A stretch of DNA of 64,000 nucleotides from Macrosoma leucophasiata (taxonomy: Eukaryota > Arthropoda > Insecta > Lepidoptera > Hedylidae), in the NCBI GenBank assembly GCA_036365455.1, contig JAWQUS010000011.1:3120001-3184000 (forward strand). The letters run 5' to 3'. The translations under genes and the position numbers were made by a program. Numbering within the stretch: position 1 is the stretch's first letter; every line of letters starts with the position of its first letter. Shown piece after piece: positions 40,745 to 50,440 of this stretch. The notes under the pieces are model-generated. The model was given only the letters and a program-made list of their open reading frames with translations. It ran no database searches and was not told where the DNA came from.

Positions 40745-41040
40745 CGCATGGCCCGCTTCCGATCTACACGGTTAAGCGATATGGGCGCGGTCGGATGTGT
40801 GATGGGTGATCGCTAGTGGCAAATTAAAGTGCGCCTTTCCGTGCTTCGGAGGGCACGTTAAGCCGTAGGTCAATAGATAGCAGTCGTTAAACCTTGTTGG
40901 AGACCTTATCCCCATAAGGTCTCCTTATGGGTATAAAGTCTCCTTATGGGTATAAGGTCTCCAACAAGGTTTAACGACTGCTATCTATCGACCTACGGCT
41001 TAAGGTGCTTTGGTTTGAAAACATTCTTCTGACTATAACA
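40745..41040 (+). mobile_element. SINE-E copy with an internal foldback
   Basis: The 5S-like head, here on the plus strand, reads 'gcatggcccgcttccgatctac', 'ggttaagcgatatgggcgcggtcgg' and 'tgatgggtgatcgctag' (to 40816). The body then runs into an inverted repeat: 40854-40913 and 40948-41007 pair over ~60 bp with about three mismatches. Each arm contains the body sequence 'gccgtaggtc.atagatagcagtcgttaaaccttgttgg'. The loop holds two near-copies of 'aaggtctccttatgggtata'. The normal order resumes after it ('gtttgaaaacattc'). Confidence 0.75.
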
Positions 41041-41149
41041 AACACATAAAAGGCAGATTTATTCAATTTGGTGTGGTTGTTTGAAATTCATGCGCTTTCA
41101 AACATTTCCGTGATTCGTTTTTATGGTTTTATTTATCGTTTTCTATATA

Positions 41150-41290
41150 ATGAGGGATATCGTTGGATAGATCTTTCAAAAATGTTAGGGATGTGCTTAT
41201 ATCGTTGATCGATTTAGTTAACTGTTCGTGACTTATTAAGCTTTAAAGTGCCAAATTTCGTTATAGAGTCAAGTGAAGTGTCCCCCACTA
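41150..41290 (+). repeat. dispersed repeat shared with 4965-5160
   Basis: 'gagggatatcgttggatagatctttcaaaaatgttaggg' to 'gtgtcccccactaccagc'. Confidence 0.6.
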
Positions 41291-41394
41291 CCAGCTATAC
41301 AGGTATGGTTAGAAATTCAAACGTTACGGCAATAACAATAACGAAATTTAAAGGAAAACTATGACACTTAAATAAGTTGGCCTTAGAAGTTTAG

Positions 41395-41530
41395 GAATAA
41401 TAGTCGACCAATGTAATTTACTCGAAAATTTTGAACAACTCCATAGAAAATGTATTTATTTATATCATTATATTATTGTAACCTAAAAACTACGGAACCC
41501 TACACGGCACGTAGCCCGACACGCACTTGA
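41395..41530 (-). repeat. dispersed repeat with 'gtcgggc' edge
   Basis: 'aatagtcgaccaatgtaatttactcgaaaattttg' to 'gcccgacacgcacttgactgg', inverse of 35440-35580. Confidence 0.6.
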
Positions 41531-41698
41531 CTGGTTTTTTATTTATTTAGATTTAGCATAACTACAGACAGACGCACAAAGGTTACTTAAAAAATATGTT
41601 TTTGTATAAAAATGTGTTATATTTCCCGGGGATAATCTTACACATGTGTAAAAATTAAAAAAAAAACTGGTTGCCTGTAAAGTCGGTTTTACGGGCGA

Positions 41699-41861
41699 AG
41701 ATTTTACGTGACAACGTCTTTTTCTCGTTAGAAAGGCATTCGCCGGTCCGGCAGGCCTCTCTCTCGTTCGGTGACTCATCGTTACGTTACCGGGCGGTAC
41801 ACTCTTTCATGAGTGACTCCGAGCCGCGACCTAATTTAAGACGTTGTCACGTCAAAATAGA
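41699..41861. repeat. short inverted-repeat element (~160 bp)
   Basis: 'gattttacgtgacaacgtct' (41699-41718) and 'agacgttgtcacgtcaaaat' (about 41840-41859) are inverted with one or two differences. The interior is G+C-richer ('cggtccggcaggcctctctctcgttcggtgactc'). A frame crosses it but ends with the repeat, so I do not call a protein. Confidence 0.6.
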
Positions 41862-41929
41862 AAACAACATATTATTCAAAGAATTACGGGCACAAGCATT
41901 AAAAAATTTATTGAACATCATTGTGCACA

Positions 41930-42170
41930 TGGTATTGTTGCCCAAGCTTCCTCTCACAACCAATTAAAAATCTACAACAGTCAATCGGTCATGTTTTACA
42001 TCGTTCATTCAGTTTCAGTAATGCAACCTCACTTAACTCAATGGGGTATAAAAAACTAAGCAGCAAGTATTTCTAATCAACAGAATACAACTCAAGCGGA
42101 ATACCTATTTCGAGCGGAATTCAAAGTGCTCTTGTACCGGCTCCATTTGAAGGATCGAGGAAAGCATTAG
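41930..42170 (+). repeat. Rep-P copy 1 of a local cluster
   Basis: 'gcccaagcttcctctcacaaccaattaaaaatct', 'catcgttcattcagtttcag', 'aataccta tttcgagcggaattcaaagtgctc' and 'taccggctccattt'. Related units follow at 42230, 43290, 44610 and 45535, all in this orientation. Confidence 0.7.
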
Positions 42171-42224
42171 AATACCTTACAGAGAGAACCACCAGTGCTA
42201 TTTTTCGTAAGATCTTTTCTTTCT

Positions 42225-42335
42225 TTCTATAAAAACTATGCTGCAGGTACCTCTAATCAATAAAAATGAAATATTGAAATATCTATTTCGAGTGGAATCC
42301 AAAAAACTCTTTTATGCACCGGATCCGTTCAAAGA
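42225..42335 (+). repeat. Rep-P copy 2 (partial)
   Basis: 'aaaactatgctgcaggtacctctaatcaataaaaatg' and 'atatctatttcgagtggaatccaaaaaactc..gcaccgg'. Confidence 0.6.
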
Positions 42336-42429
42336 TTAAAATCACATTGGCTCCGTTTCGCTGTTTTTCGTTTGAGTTTAGGCGCAATTGAAAATCTTTT
42401 AGTTATTGCATCTAATAACAGAACAGTAT

Positions 42430-43020
42430 AACCAGCACTTATGTCTAGCGTTTGTGGACTAGGAGAAAGCCTTCGATTGGGTTGAGATTTGGACTGTGCC
42501 ACAGTCACTTCAGAGGTGCCAAGTTGACAGGATGGGCAGCGCTCGGGAAGCTACGATATATCTTCTCATCCAATTTACCGCAGTGTCTGAAGAAGTGTCT
42601 TTGACCAGTGATGACATACGAAACCGAAATGTGGTCGCTCACTATGGGTCTCATAAGAAGGCTCAAGGTCACTCAGAGGGCAATGGAGAGGGCTATTCTC
42701 GGAGTTTCTCTGCGAGATCGAATCAGAAATGAGGAGATCCGCATGAGAACCGAAGTAACCGACAGAGCCCACCGAATAGTGAAACTGAAGTGGCAGTGGG
42801 CAGGGCACATAGATCGCAGAACTGACGGCCGTTGGGGCAGAAGAGTTCTAGAATGGCGACCGCGTACCGGAAGACGAAGCGTAGGCAGGTGGTGGACCGA
42901 CGACCTGATGAAGATCGCGGGCAATCACTGGATGAGGGCGGCCCGGGACCGTTCGTTGTGGCATTCTTTGGGGGAGGCCTTTGTTCAGCCGTGGTCGTCT
43001 TTTGGCTGAAATTATGATTG
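42430..43020 (+). pseudogene. RTE-like LINE remnant: RT scrap joined to the C-terminal tail
   Basis: 42445-42510 reads 'AFVD', a stop, then 'EKAFDWVEIWTVPQSLQRCQ', a reverse-transcriptase motif block broken by that stop. After a deletion, 42608-43009 is open and encodes the usual C-terminal tail: 'MTYETEMWSLTMGLIRR', 'RLKVTQRAMERAILGVSLRD', 'RNEEIRMRTEVTD', 'KLKWQWAGHI', 'EWRPRTGRRSVGRW' and 'WMRAARDRSLWHSLGEAF'. It is a different family from RTE-J but of the same general type. The catalytic region is lost. Confidence 0.85.
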
Positions 43021-43289
43021 CATCTAATTTTGGTACAGATAAATCATCACAATAAAATATGTAGAGATGTTGGTAGTGGAACCATTGGGCTCGTGCATAG
43101 TGACATTCTTTCCTTTTTATTCCTATAAGCATGTTATTTGATTTCATTCGGGATCGCTACTTGCTTAAAGTGGAATAATACCACTCCTTGTATTTAAAAT
43201 AAAAGCCATATTTTTCAATAGTCCTGGGCTGTATTTCGAAAATTTTGAGGAAAATATAGGCATGAATATTTGGGAAAAAAATATCTCAC

Positions 43290-43505
43290 AACCAATTAAA
43301 ATCCTGCTATGCTCAATCTACGCTTTATATGTTTTACATCGTTCATTCAGCTTCAGCAAAGCCACCTCGCCAATTTCAAGCTCTCAATAGCGTATATAAA
43401 AAAAACTAAGCTGCAAGTATTCCTAATCAATAGAATGCGACTCGGGTAACGGAATATCTATTTCGAGCGTAATTCAAAGAGCTTCTGTACCGGTTCCATT
43501 TCAAA
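43290..43505 (+). repeat. Rep-P copy 3
   Basis: 'tctcacaaccaattaaaatcctgctatgctcaatc' to 'cttctgtaccggttccatttcaaagatc'. A linked block 'tgcagtcagtcaaccgaacaatggcggtcaaaccattccaa' follows at 43745-43790. Confidence 0.7.
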
Positions 43506-43900
43506 GATCACATATTCTTTTGGAATACTTTAGAATTCCATTGATCCTTTTTTTGCTTACAAGTTTGTTCCAAGTTGAGAATTTTTAAATATTTCATTCC
43601 AATTTCGTTATATAAAAAAAATACAAGCAATTAATCTTAGACATATTATAGGGGCAGGCCTCACCAACATTCTTCAGGAACAAAATTCTCAAAATTCTCC
43701 ATTTCACAAAATTTTGTTCTACTGGAAGAGAATTCTTCCATTAATGCAGTCAGTCAACCGAACAATGGCGGTCAAACCATTCCAATAGGATAAGCGAGAA
43801 AATTAAAGTTACCGCCACTGCGATTGCCAATCCGCCTGCCAAGCGTGGCGATTATGGAATATTCTCCCCTAATGTGGCACAATACAACACTGTTGTGTTC

Positions 43901-44167
43901 TACAGTACTCAACAATTAATATTGCACATCGAGCCTGCGAAAGAAACGATTGGCTCGTTTCGACTTCGTAGAGCGTTATCTCTGTTGTACACTGCCTACG
44001 TAAGCACTGTGTAAGCACTGACAGTTTGGTATTGGTCAAAACATGATTGCAATGGTCTACAAACGTCAAATAGGTACAGTGCGAAAAAGATAACGCTCTA
44101 CAGACCCGAAATAAGCCGAATTCTCCTTCCTAAGCTCGATGTGCAATATTTCTTGTTGAACGCTGTA
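43901..44167. mobile_element. MITE-M copy 2, best ends
   Basis: Ends 'tacagtactcaacaattaatattgcacatcgagc' and 'gctcgatgtgcaatatttcttgttgaacgctgta' are inverted with few mismatches. Subterminal 'agagcgttatctc' and 'gataacgctct' pair as well. TA at both edges fits Tc1/mariner-type insertion. Confidence 0.85.
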
Positions 44168-44275
44168 AGTATCTTTGAGGCTTTGTCCTGCTGTGGATGT
44201 CTTTCGGCTGGAGTGATATTATAACGAACGCTCCTGGAACAAACTCCAGGATTCCACTCATTTTATTGCTTTAAA

Positions 44276-44583
44276 ACGTAACTTCATGCCTGTAATCCCC
44301 GAAGGGGTAGGCAGAGGTAAATGCATGCATTCAAGCAAACATGCAAATACCTACGATTCAACGGTTACGTTTTGGCCTATTTAACAGATGGCGAGCCTGT
44401 TGACATTTCCAGGCACATTACCAATCTCCGAAGTACCGGGAAACTTCCAGAAAATGGAAAAAGCCCAATAAAACCACGATAAAGAATTTAAACCGTTATC
44501 TCTGATAGCCCACGACCCGGGAATCGAACCCAAGACTTCCAGAGTAATAGTAGTGGCCTGCTACCACTAGGCAACTGAGGTAG
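44276..44583 (-). mobile_element. SINE-B full-length copy
   Basis: 'cgtaacttcatgcctgtaatccccgaagggg' to 'gctaccactaggcaactgaggtag'. The A-box region has 'tTgcc' for 'tagcc'. The B-box region 'gggttcgattcccggg' is intact on the minus strand. Confidence 0.88.
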
Positions 44584-44609
44584 TTTTATTTTACTGCCAT
44601 AAAAACAGG

Positions 44610-44705
44610 CAAATGTTCTTTTCTAATCAATAGAATGCGACTCGAGCAACGAAATATCTATTTCGAGCGGAACTCAAAGAGCTATTGTGCCCGCTCTTAA
44701 TAAAG
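44610..44705 (+). repeat. Rep-P copy 4 (partial)
   Basis: 'cttttctaatcaatagaatgcgactcgagcaacgaaatatctatttcgagcggaactcaaagagc'. It is close to copy 3. Confidence 0.7.
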
Positions 44706-45039
44706 GATATGAAAATCCTTTAGAATTGTTTATTTCACCATTGTTGCTATTATTTGAATAATAATATGATAACAAATCAAGATATTTTCGGTGTATGAAT
44801 TTAAATTTCATACGAGTATAGTAATACTATAGTCGTATATTATAATATTATAGACCAATAAATAATTATCGAACAATTAAATAATTAGGAACATATCGCA
44901 AAACCTGTAGAATCATCATCATTTAAGCTGAAAGTTTTAAAAATTTTAGTTTTCCCATACTTACAAAACTTATTATTTGCCTCTTAACTGGCATTTACTC
45001 TCATAGGTCTTGCTTGCAAGTTGCTTTCACCTTTAATAA
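44706..45039. other. no recognisable feature
   Basis: AT-rich. Confidence 0.45.
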
Positions 45040-45395
45040 CTTTATATTGTTTTTCGCAATAACACATGCTAGAAAATTTGATAAAATATATATATCACTA
45101 GCATGTATTATGTTATTGCGAAAAATAATACAATGCTATTAAGGATAAAAGCGACTTCTTTACGATATTTTATAAGCAAAGTTGATTATATTGGTTGCCC
45201 AACTAGTATGTTGTTGGCAATAGATGTCGCTACTATCGCCATAAGGCAATGCAATAAAATGTGATGGCATAATATTACAAATTAGATGTGGACTTCGTTA
45301 GCTCAGTTGGAAGAGCTGCTGGACTAGATTCCCAGTGGTCGCGAGTTCAAGTCTCGCCTGAAGTGATTTTTTTCTTTCCATTCGTCTCTAAAAAA
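45040..45395 (+). mobile_element. Family D diverged copy, most tRNA-like core
   Basis: A link foldback opens it: 'tgtttttcgcaataacacatgctag' pairs with 'ctagcatgtattatgttattgcgaaaaa'. Leader ('agcgacttctttacgatatttta', 'agatgtcgctactatcgcc') precedes the core at 45291-45364: 'tagctcagttggaagagc' as D-arm and A box, 'gcgagttcaagtctcgc' as T-arm and B box. A 7-base T-run follows. The variable region is two bases shorter than in other copies, nearer to a real tRNA. If the loop is read 'ctagatt', the anticodon would be AGA, but the stem has a mismatch. Confidence 0.8.
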
Positions 45396-45534
45396 ATATT
45401 TTTTATGATAAAACCGTTGGTCGTGACATAAAACATAGCCCGTATGTATGTACCTGTTACAGGATTTTTCATAATTAATGAGCTTGGATTCTGAAAAATT
45501 TATTGTACTTAATTGTACACACAGCTTTATGTTT

Positions 45535-45720
45535 CGCCCAAGCTCCCTCTCAGTACCAATTAAAATTCTGCAACAATCAATCAACGCTTTATACGTTTTA
45601 ACTTCAACGAACTCCAAGTTTTCAATGGCGTATAAAATACTAAGCTGAAAGTATGAATGGAATACTATTCGAACTAAATATCTATTTCGATCGGAATCCA
45701 AAGGGCCTTTGTACCGGCTA
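45535..45720 (+). repeat. Rep-P copy 5
   Basis: 'gcccaagctccctctcagtaccaattaaaattctgc' to 'gggcctttgtaccggct'. The linked block 'gcgcagtcagtcaatcaaacaatcgctgtcaaaccattccaa' follows at 45883-45924, as after copy 3. Confidence 0.7.
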
Positions 45721-45728
45721 TTTTAAAC

Positions 45729-45830
45729 AGAAAATTTCACTTCTTCAGCCGGGACTTGAACCCGCGATTTCACTCACATGTGTTGTTTATTTTATTGCAA
45801 AAAATCCAATAAAATAAAACAATTATTGAG
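45729..45830 (-). repeat. Family D 3'-half fragment
   Basis: 'cacttcttcagccgggacttgaacccgcgatttc' is an antisense tRNA-like 3' half with a B-box-like 'gggttcaagtcccgg'. It is followed by link-like 'cacatgtgttgtttattttattgc'. Confidence 0.6.
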
Positions 45831-46008
45831 GACATTATTATCGGGAGAATTCTTTTTCACTGTAAAATAATTCTTACTAGCGCAGTCAGTCAATCAAACA
45901 ATCGCTGTCAAACCATTCCAATGGCATCAACTTTTTGGCATTATTGTAAAAAAATAAATAATCAATATATCATTTTGAATACAACATTAAATCAGCCATA
46001 TTTTCGTT

Positions 46009-46292
46009 CTGGTGGTAGAACTCCAGTGACAGAGCTCGCGGGCGTAGGCACCACCGCATTACCTAATTTACTTGCCGCTAAATGGTAGTGTTCAGCACTA
46101 TCGTGTTCCGGTCAGGTGGTAATGTACGGCCCTGTAATTTCCGGCACAGAGTCTTAACACCTTTGGCCTCAGGAGTGGCAACGCATCTGCATTTTGCCCT
46201 CTGGTCATTATGTGGGTGTCTATAGGGTGCAGTCATCATTTGACATCAATGTGAACTGCATGCTTGTTTGCCACTTTTATTACATAAAAAAA
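46009..46292 (+). repeat. Rep-A full-length copy
   Basis: 'tctggtggtagaactccagtgacagagc' to 'gccacttttattacataaaaaaa'. Confidence 0.87.
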
Positions 46293-46324
46293 ATATATTT
46301 TATATTTGTACTTTAGTCATAGGA

Positions 46325-46715
46325 AAACATAACTTCACGCCTATAATTCCCCAAAGGATATGGCAAACTCCGAGGTACTAGGAAACTTTAAAACGTAATG
46401 GAAAAATCCCAATAGAATCACAGACAACGTTTTCGTAGGTTTTCGCGAGCTTCATACATTGTAAAAATTAAACTTGCGGATTTTCTCGCGTATACAACAC
46501 TCGTTATTTTACGAATTAGTCTGCCCGTGACCACGGTAGCTGGAAAGCGACCGCAACGTCGGGTATAAGAAGAAATTTGGGAGTGTTGTATACGCAAGAA
46601 AATCTGCAAGTTTAATTTCTACAACAGAATCAAAGATAATGAATTTCATATCGTTATCTCTGATCCCGTAGTAGTAGTGGCCACCTACCACTAGACCACT
46701 GACTAAGTTCAGAAA
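46325..46715 (-). mobile_element. SINE-B split by a PLE-U foldback
   Basis: The SINE-B body with a deletion (46325-46427) and head (46621-46715, 'gaatcaaagataatg..gtagtagtagtggccacctaccactagacc') flank the U unit. Near-repeats 'agaatcacagaca' and 'agaatcaaagata' at the two edges are a likely target duplication with two mismatches. Confidence 0.75.
46428..46620. mobile_element. PLE-U foldback copy 2
   Basis: 'cgttttcgtaggttttcgcgagcttcatacattgtaaaaattaaacttgcggattttctcgcgtatacaacac' is followed, after a short spacer, by 'agtctgcccgtgaccacggtagctggaaagcgaccgcaacgtcggg'. It then ends in the inverted 'gtgttgtatacgcaagaaaatctgcaagtttaattt'. Arms are ~45 bp here, because the left arm is shorter than at 22971. 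Confidence 0.75.
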
Positions 46716-47589
46716 TATCGACATTTTACTACAGTCATTCTCGAACTCGATTCTCCAGCGAATGGAAATGCGGAAATATAGTATATCATCCTTAATGTCA
46801 CTGCATAATTGGTAAGGACCCGAGGAGAATATTTGTTTGACTTTGAAACTATTATGATGATTTAGAAAGACATTTATATATGAATCCACCAAACTGAGTT
46901 CCATTCGTTTTATAATATGTAAAGATAATAAACATAAGAACTAGACAACAATGAGTATACCTCAAAACTAAATTTATACCAAACCTATTCATGTTATTGG
47001 TTATTTATTTCAAAACATCGAACAATTTTGTATTAAAACTTTGTCGAATTCTTCTGGCACATAGCCAATCATTTTATATAATAATATTTATAGGCTGCTA
47101 AAGTATGAATAATATCAGTGTCAGTATTTGTGTTTGCGATTGTTTTGGCCATGTATCATTTTGGTTGATGAGTTCTATTGTGTGACTTTATAATAAAAAC
47201 AAGTTTAATATTATACAATACCCAGAATTCATAGTTTGTCTGCTTACTGCTTAGTCCTAGAATAAGTAATTCTATACATGTATAACTCTCATACAAAACA
47301 CGATAAAAAGTTGAACTATGGCTCGTTGCTATGGGCTTAACAATGACAGTTACTTCATTAGTAGTAAATTTCTACATAAGGTGTAAGTTACGCAGTCCGC
47401 CGTACAGCTGGAATGTGTATAAACTCCCTACACCTAAATTAACTAACTAATTTTTCTGAAATCATTACATCTGTTGAAATGAAAGCAAATTTATGGCTGT
47501 CATCGTTTTATGGTTTCATTTGTAAGCCATCGTAATAATGTTTATGTTTTCAAAATTTATGAGCTTTTGCTCTGTAACAATGTTGAATT
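46716..47589. other. no recognisable feature
   Basis: The longest frame (46904-46509, minus) runs into the PLE-U sequence and is not supported. This could be single-copy DNA. Confidence 0.45.
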
Positions 47590-47775
47590 TCAGCCAATAA
47601 GACGCGTTGATCTTTCTTCAGCCAACTTAAATAAGCAGCAACATTTAATAATAATGTTTATCTTGTTGTAAGTCGATCGAGAAACGAACCTTGTTTTGTT
47701 TCTGTGAACACTTGAGTACAATGGTTTTATTGTGTCGATGTATTCACATTGGTAACAGCGCCATCTATCCATATT
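47590..47775 (+). repeat. Rep-Q copy 1
   Basis: 'cgatcgagaaacgaaccttgttttgtttctgtgaacactt' to 'attcacattggtaacagcgccatctatcc'. Related copies lie at 48190-48340 and 49430-49550. Confidence 0.6.
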
Positions 47776-48189
47776 ATTTTAAGAGTTTGTTCCTTTACAG
47801 TTTGCTGCATAATAATTTTACGATCGTGGCCATTTCTAGTAAGCAAATACATTAATTATTATTATTCCCTTGCATTTACTATTACTAGATAGCTGCACAG
47901 CTAGTAATAGTGGGTATGAAGAAAACTTCAACCACAATGAAAAAATTACACTCTTCTTCTGTCCAACCTTTTTTCTGTCAAATCTTTTTAAAACCCAGTG
48001 TAATAACAATGACTTGTAAGTAGTAAGTAGCGAGACATATCCTCCAAATCTGCCGTACATATTATCTTATATTATTGATCAATTAAAGCGGTATGTCTTC
48101 TTGATTGAATATTAACTTTCTGACCTTACCAGCATTGGCTTATGAGCTGTCGCTGTATACATTTTTTATGTGACAGCCATTAAGAAAAG

Positions 48190-48340
48190 CGTACCGTTGA
48201 ACTCTCTTAAGAATACGCAACATATTTTTCTTGTTTTTGATATTATTCTATCAAGACACGTTCCTTGTTTGGTTTCTGTGGACACTTTTATTGTGTAGAT
48301 CTATTCACATTGGTAACAGCGCCATCTCTGTTATTCTCAA
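48190..48340 (+). repeat. Rep-Q copy 2
   Basis: 'acacgttccttgtttggtttctgtggacacttttattgtgtagatctattcacattggtaacagcgccatct'. Confidence 0.6.
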
Positions 48341-48458
48341 TGTCACTGTTAGTTTCTATCACACGTCACAATTATGTTGTTGCGTTCTAAGCTGCAGATA
48401 TAATAAGATCGTAAAGATTTCTAGGAAGTTATGAGATTTACATTTTTCTTTTCTTTTG

Positions 48459-48665
48459 ACGAACCGGTTCAGCGGTGTAAGACGCCGGTTGATTCGAAGG
48501 GTTGCGGGTTCTATCCCCGCACCGGGACAAATATTTCTATGGCCTACAGATAATTGTTTCGGGTCTGGGTGTTTGTGTATGTATTGTATGTGTACAACGG
48601 TACCCATGACACAGGTTTATACCTAGTGTGGGGCTGTGAGTGTAAGCGTATTTTATTACTAGTAA
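48459..48665 (+). mobile_element. SINE-C copy
   Basis: Head 'gacgaaccggttcagcggtgtaagac..gttgcgggttctatccccgcaccggg' (A-box-like 'ggttcagcgg'; B-box-like 'ggttctatccc' with one change). The body is full length and ends 'gtgagtgtaagcgtatttta'. Confidence 0.88.
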
Positions 48666-48885
48666 ACTTAATCGTCGGATTTAAAATTGAATTATATTGT
48701 ATTTCTTATTTTAGAGGACAAAAAGAAGAAATGTACCACAGAAATCATTAGTGTAAATTAACCTACTTTGATATTTATACACAAAATTTTCTTAACTTGT
48801 TATGTTTTCACTTATATGAGAATGTCCTGACAGTTAATTTAAAGCATACGTAGTATTTTACTTTATCTATCGCAAGTAATAGGTA

Positions 48886-49085
48886 TACTTTAGAAATTAA
48901 AGAAAAAAATGACTTCGGGCAGGAATCAAACCTGCGACCTCAGGATAACTTCTGTAGCTTACTGATAAAGCGGCTGGACTGGTTATCCTGAGGTCGCAGG
49001 TTCGATTCCTGCCCGAAGTGAAATTTTTCTTTCTGTTTTTTTCTTAATTTCTAAAGTTTACTCGCATGTGTTATTGCGTAAAACA
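48886..49085 (+). mobile_element. Family D, second tRNA-like type, foldback
   Basis: The antisense 3' half (48911-48948) is an exact inverse of the sense 3' half ('ttatcctgaggtcgcaggttcgattcctgcccgaag'). The sense core spans 48948-49019 with 'tagcttactgataaagc' as A-box region and 'aggttcgattcct' as B box. The palindrome extends into the flanks: 'actttagaaattaaagaaaaaa' against 'tttttttcttaatttctaaagt'. The link 'cgcatgtgttattgcg' follows. The anticodon loop reads 'ctggtta' here and 'ctagtta' at 59869, which would give GGT or AGT, threonine-like. This is a loose inference. Confidence 0.8.
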
Positions 49086-49429
49086 AATAGGACAATAGGT
49101 CTACTTGTTCAATAATCTAAAAAGTTTGAAATTGAAAATCATGATTTATTTTTTCTTGCTAAAACAAAAGAAACTTCAACACAAACCTTATCCAAAGAAA
49201 AATAACATAACATCCAATTTGATGGAGCTCCTAAGTATTGTATTAAAACATTAAATATTAATGTAAAAATACTACTTAAAGTAATAGAAAACAAGCAAGA
49301 TGCTTGCGCATTTCACAAGCAAAACATAATTTAACTATTTAATTTTCGATATCAATTTTGGATCGGAGCCAATAAGATACACATTCCGTTCAACATTATT
49401 TCCTTCGGAAACTAAAATAAACAACTTTG
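49086..49429. other. no recognisable feature
   Basis: AT-rich. Confidence 0.45.
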
Positions 49430-49550
49430 TTATATTAATAACGTTCATTTTGTTTTTGATAGCGATCGAGAAGCGATCCTTGTTTGGATACAAAGACGAT
49501 ACATGAGTGTAATAGTATTTGTATTTGTAACAGAGCCATCTATATAATTT
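49430..49550 (+). repeat. Rep-Q copy 3
   Basis: 'tttttgatagcgatcgagaagcgatccttgtttgg' to 'tgtaacagagccatctata'. Confidence 0.55.
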
Positions 49551-49594
49551 ACTGGTAGAGTTATAGTGACAGAGTTTAAAGATATCGAATAAAT

Positions 49595-49844
49595 TATAGC
49601 GCTCATCAAGAAATAATGCACTTCGAGTCTATGAAACTGATAATCGGCTAGTTTCAACTTCATAGAGCGTTGTCTCTGCTGCACACTGTCTACGTAAGCA
49701 TCCGTAGTCCGGTATTGGTCAAAACTTGATCAAAATGGCCGACAAACGTCAAATAGGTGCGAAAGAGATAACGCTCTACAGATCCGAAATAAGCCGACGT
49801 CTCTTCCTTAGGTCGATGTGCATTATTTCTTGTTGGATACTGTA
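49595..49844. mobile_element. MITE-M copy 3
   Basis: 'tatagcgctcatcaagaaataatgcacttcgag' and 'tcgatgtgcattatttcttgttggatactgta' form the ends. The same interior landmarks as copy 2 are present ('ggtattggtcaaaac', 'gacaaacgtcaaatagg'). Confidence 0.8.
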
Positions 49845-49954
49845 CATAATCCCTACCACTGAATTGTAGTATTCCGTGCTGTTTGAATCCGATTAAATGG
49901 TAACAATATAGCAAAACTAAAGAATGATTATACAAAATCCCTGTAGTATTGAAA

Positions 49955-50440
49955 TAAATATTTTTACGGATTTATCTCGCGTATATTAAACTAAAATGAT
50001 TTTTAAAATCAACCCGACGTTTTTGTCGCTTCTCAGCTTCCGTGGTCCCGGACAGACTGAGGTGACATTTGTCTGACAGAAGTTTGAAAAAATTATATGT
50101 AGCTACCTCCATCGATTTCGTAAACGCCTTGCGTAGCGTTCAGGATTAACACAATAATTACTTATGGTATCTTGAGGTCTTGCAGACTGCTGCGGCTGGG
50201 ATTTAATCTTGCTAAGTATGGGATCCCATGATGTTGATAATCGCCATCCATCTTCTCTATTGAAATTTGGGTGTTTTTTAATTTCAATAGCCTCGCGTAC
50301 CATTCGTGGAATGGGTTTGTGTTCTCTAGCGAGTATTTGAATTTTATCAAACCGGATGTAGTGGTTCGGCTTATCCGCTATGTGTTCACAGACTACAGAC
50401 CTCCCAACACACATAGCGGATAAGCCGAACCACTACATCC
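49955..50440 (-). pseudogene. Penelope-like element fragment: ORF C-terminus plus terminal repeat
   Basis: The minus-strand frame 50414-50103 encodes a region I recognise as the C-terminal part of Penelope-like proteins, after the GIY-YIG endonuclease: 'VCEHIADKPNHYIRFDKI', 'LAREHKPIPRMVREAIEIKK', 'HPNFNREDGW' and 'STSWDPIL'. The GIY and YIG motifs themselves lie outside the piece. Downstream on the minus strand, at 50085-49960, is the terminal-repeat sequence 'gtcacctcagtctgtccgggaccacgg..gcgacaaaaacgtcgggttg'. That links PLE-U to the Penelope class. The 5' side turns into the foldback at 50335-50459. Confidence 0.7.

Noticed and set aside
41671..41967. 98-residue frame 'MPVKSVLRAKILRDNVFF'
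   Set aside because: It covers a short inverted-repeat element and ends soon after it. The opposite strand is open as well, and there is no known domain.
46509..46904. 131-residue minus-strand frame
   Set aside because: It runs across SINE-B and PLE-U sequence; no domain and mixed origin.
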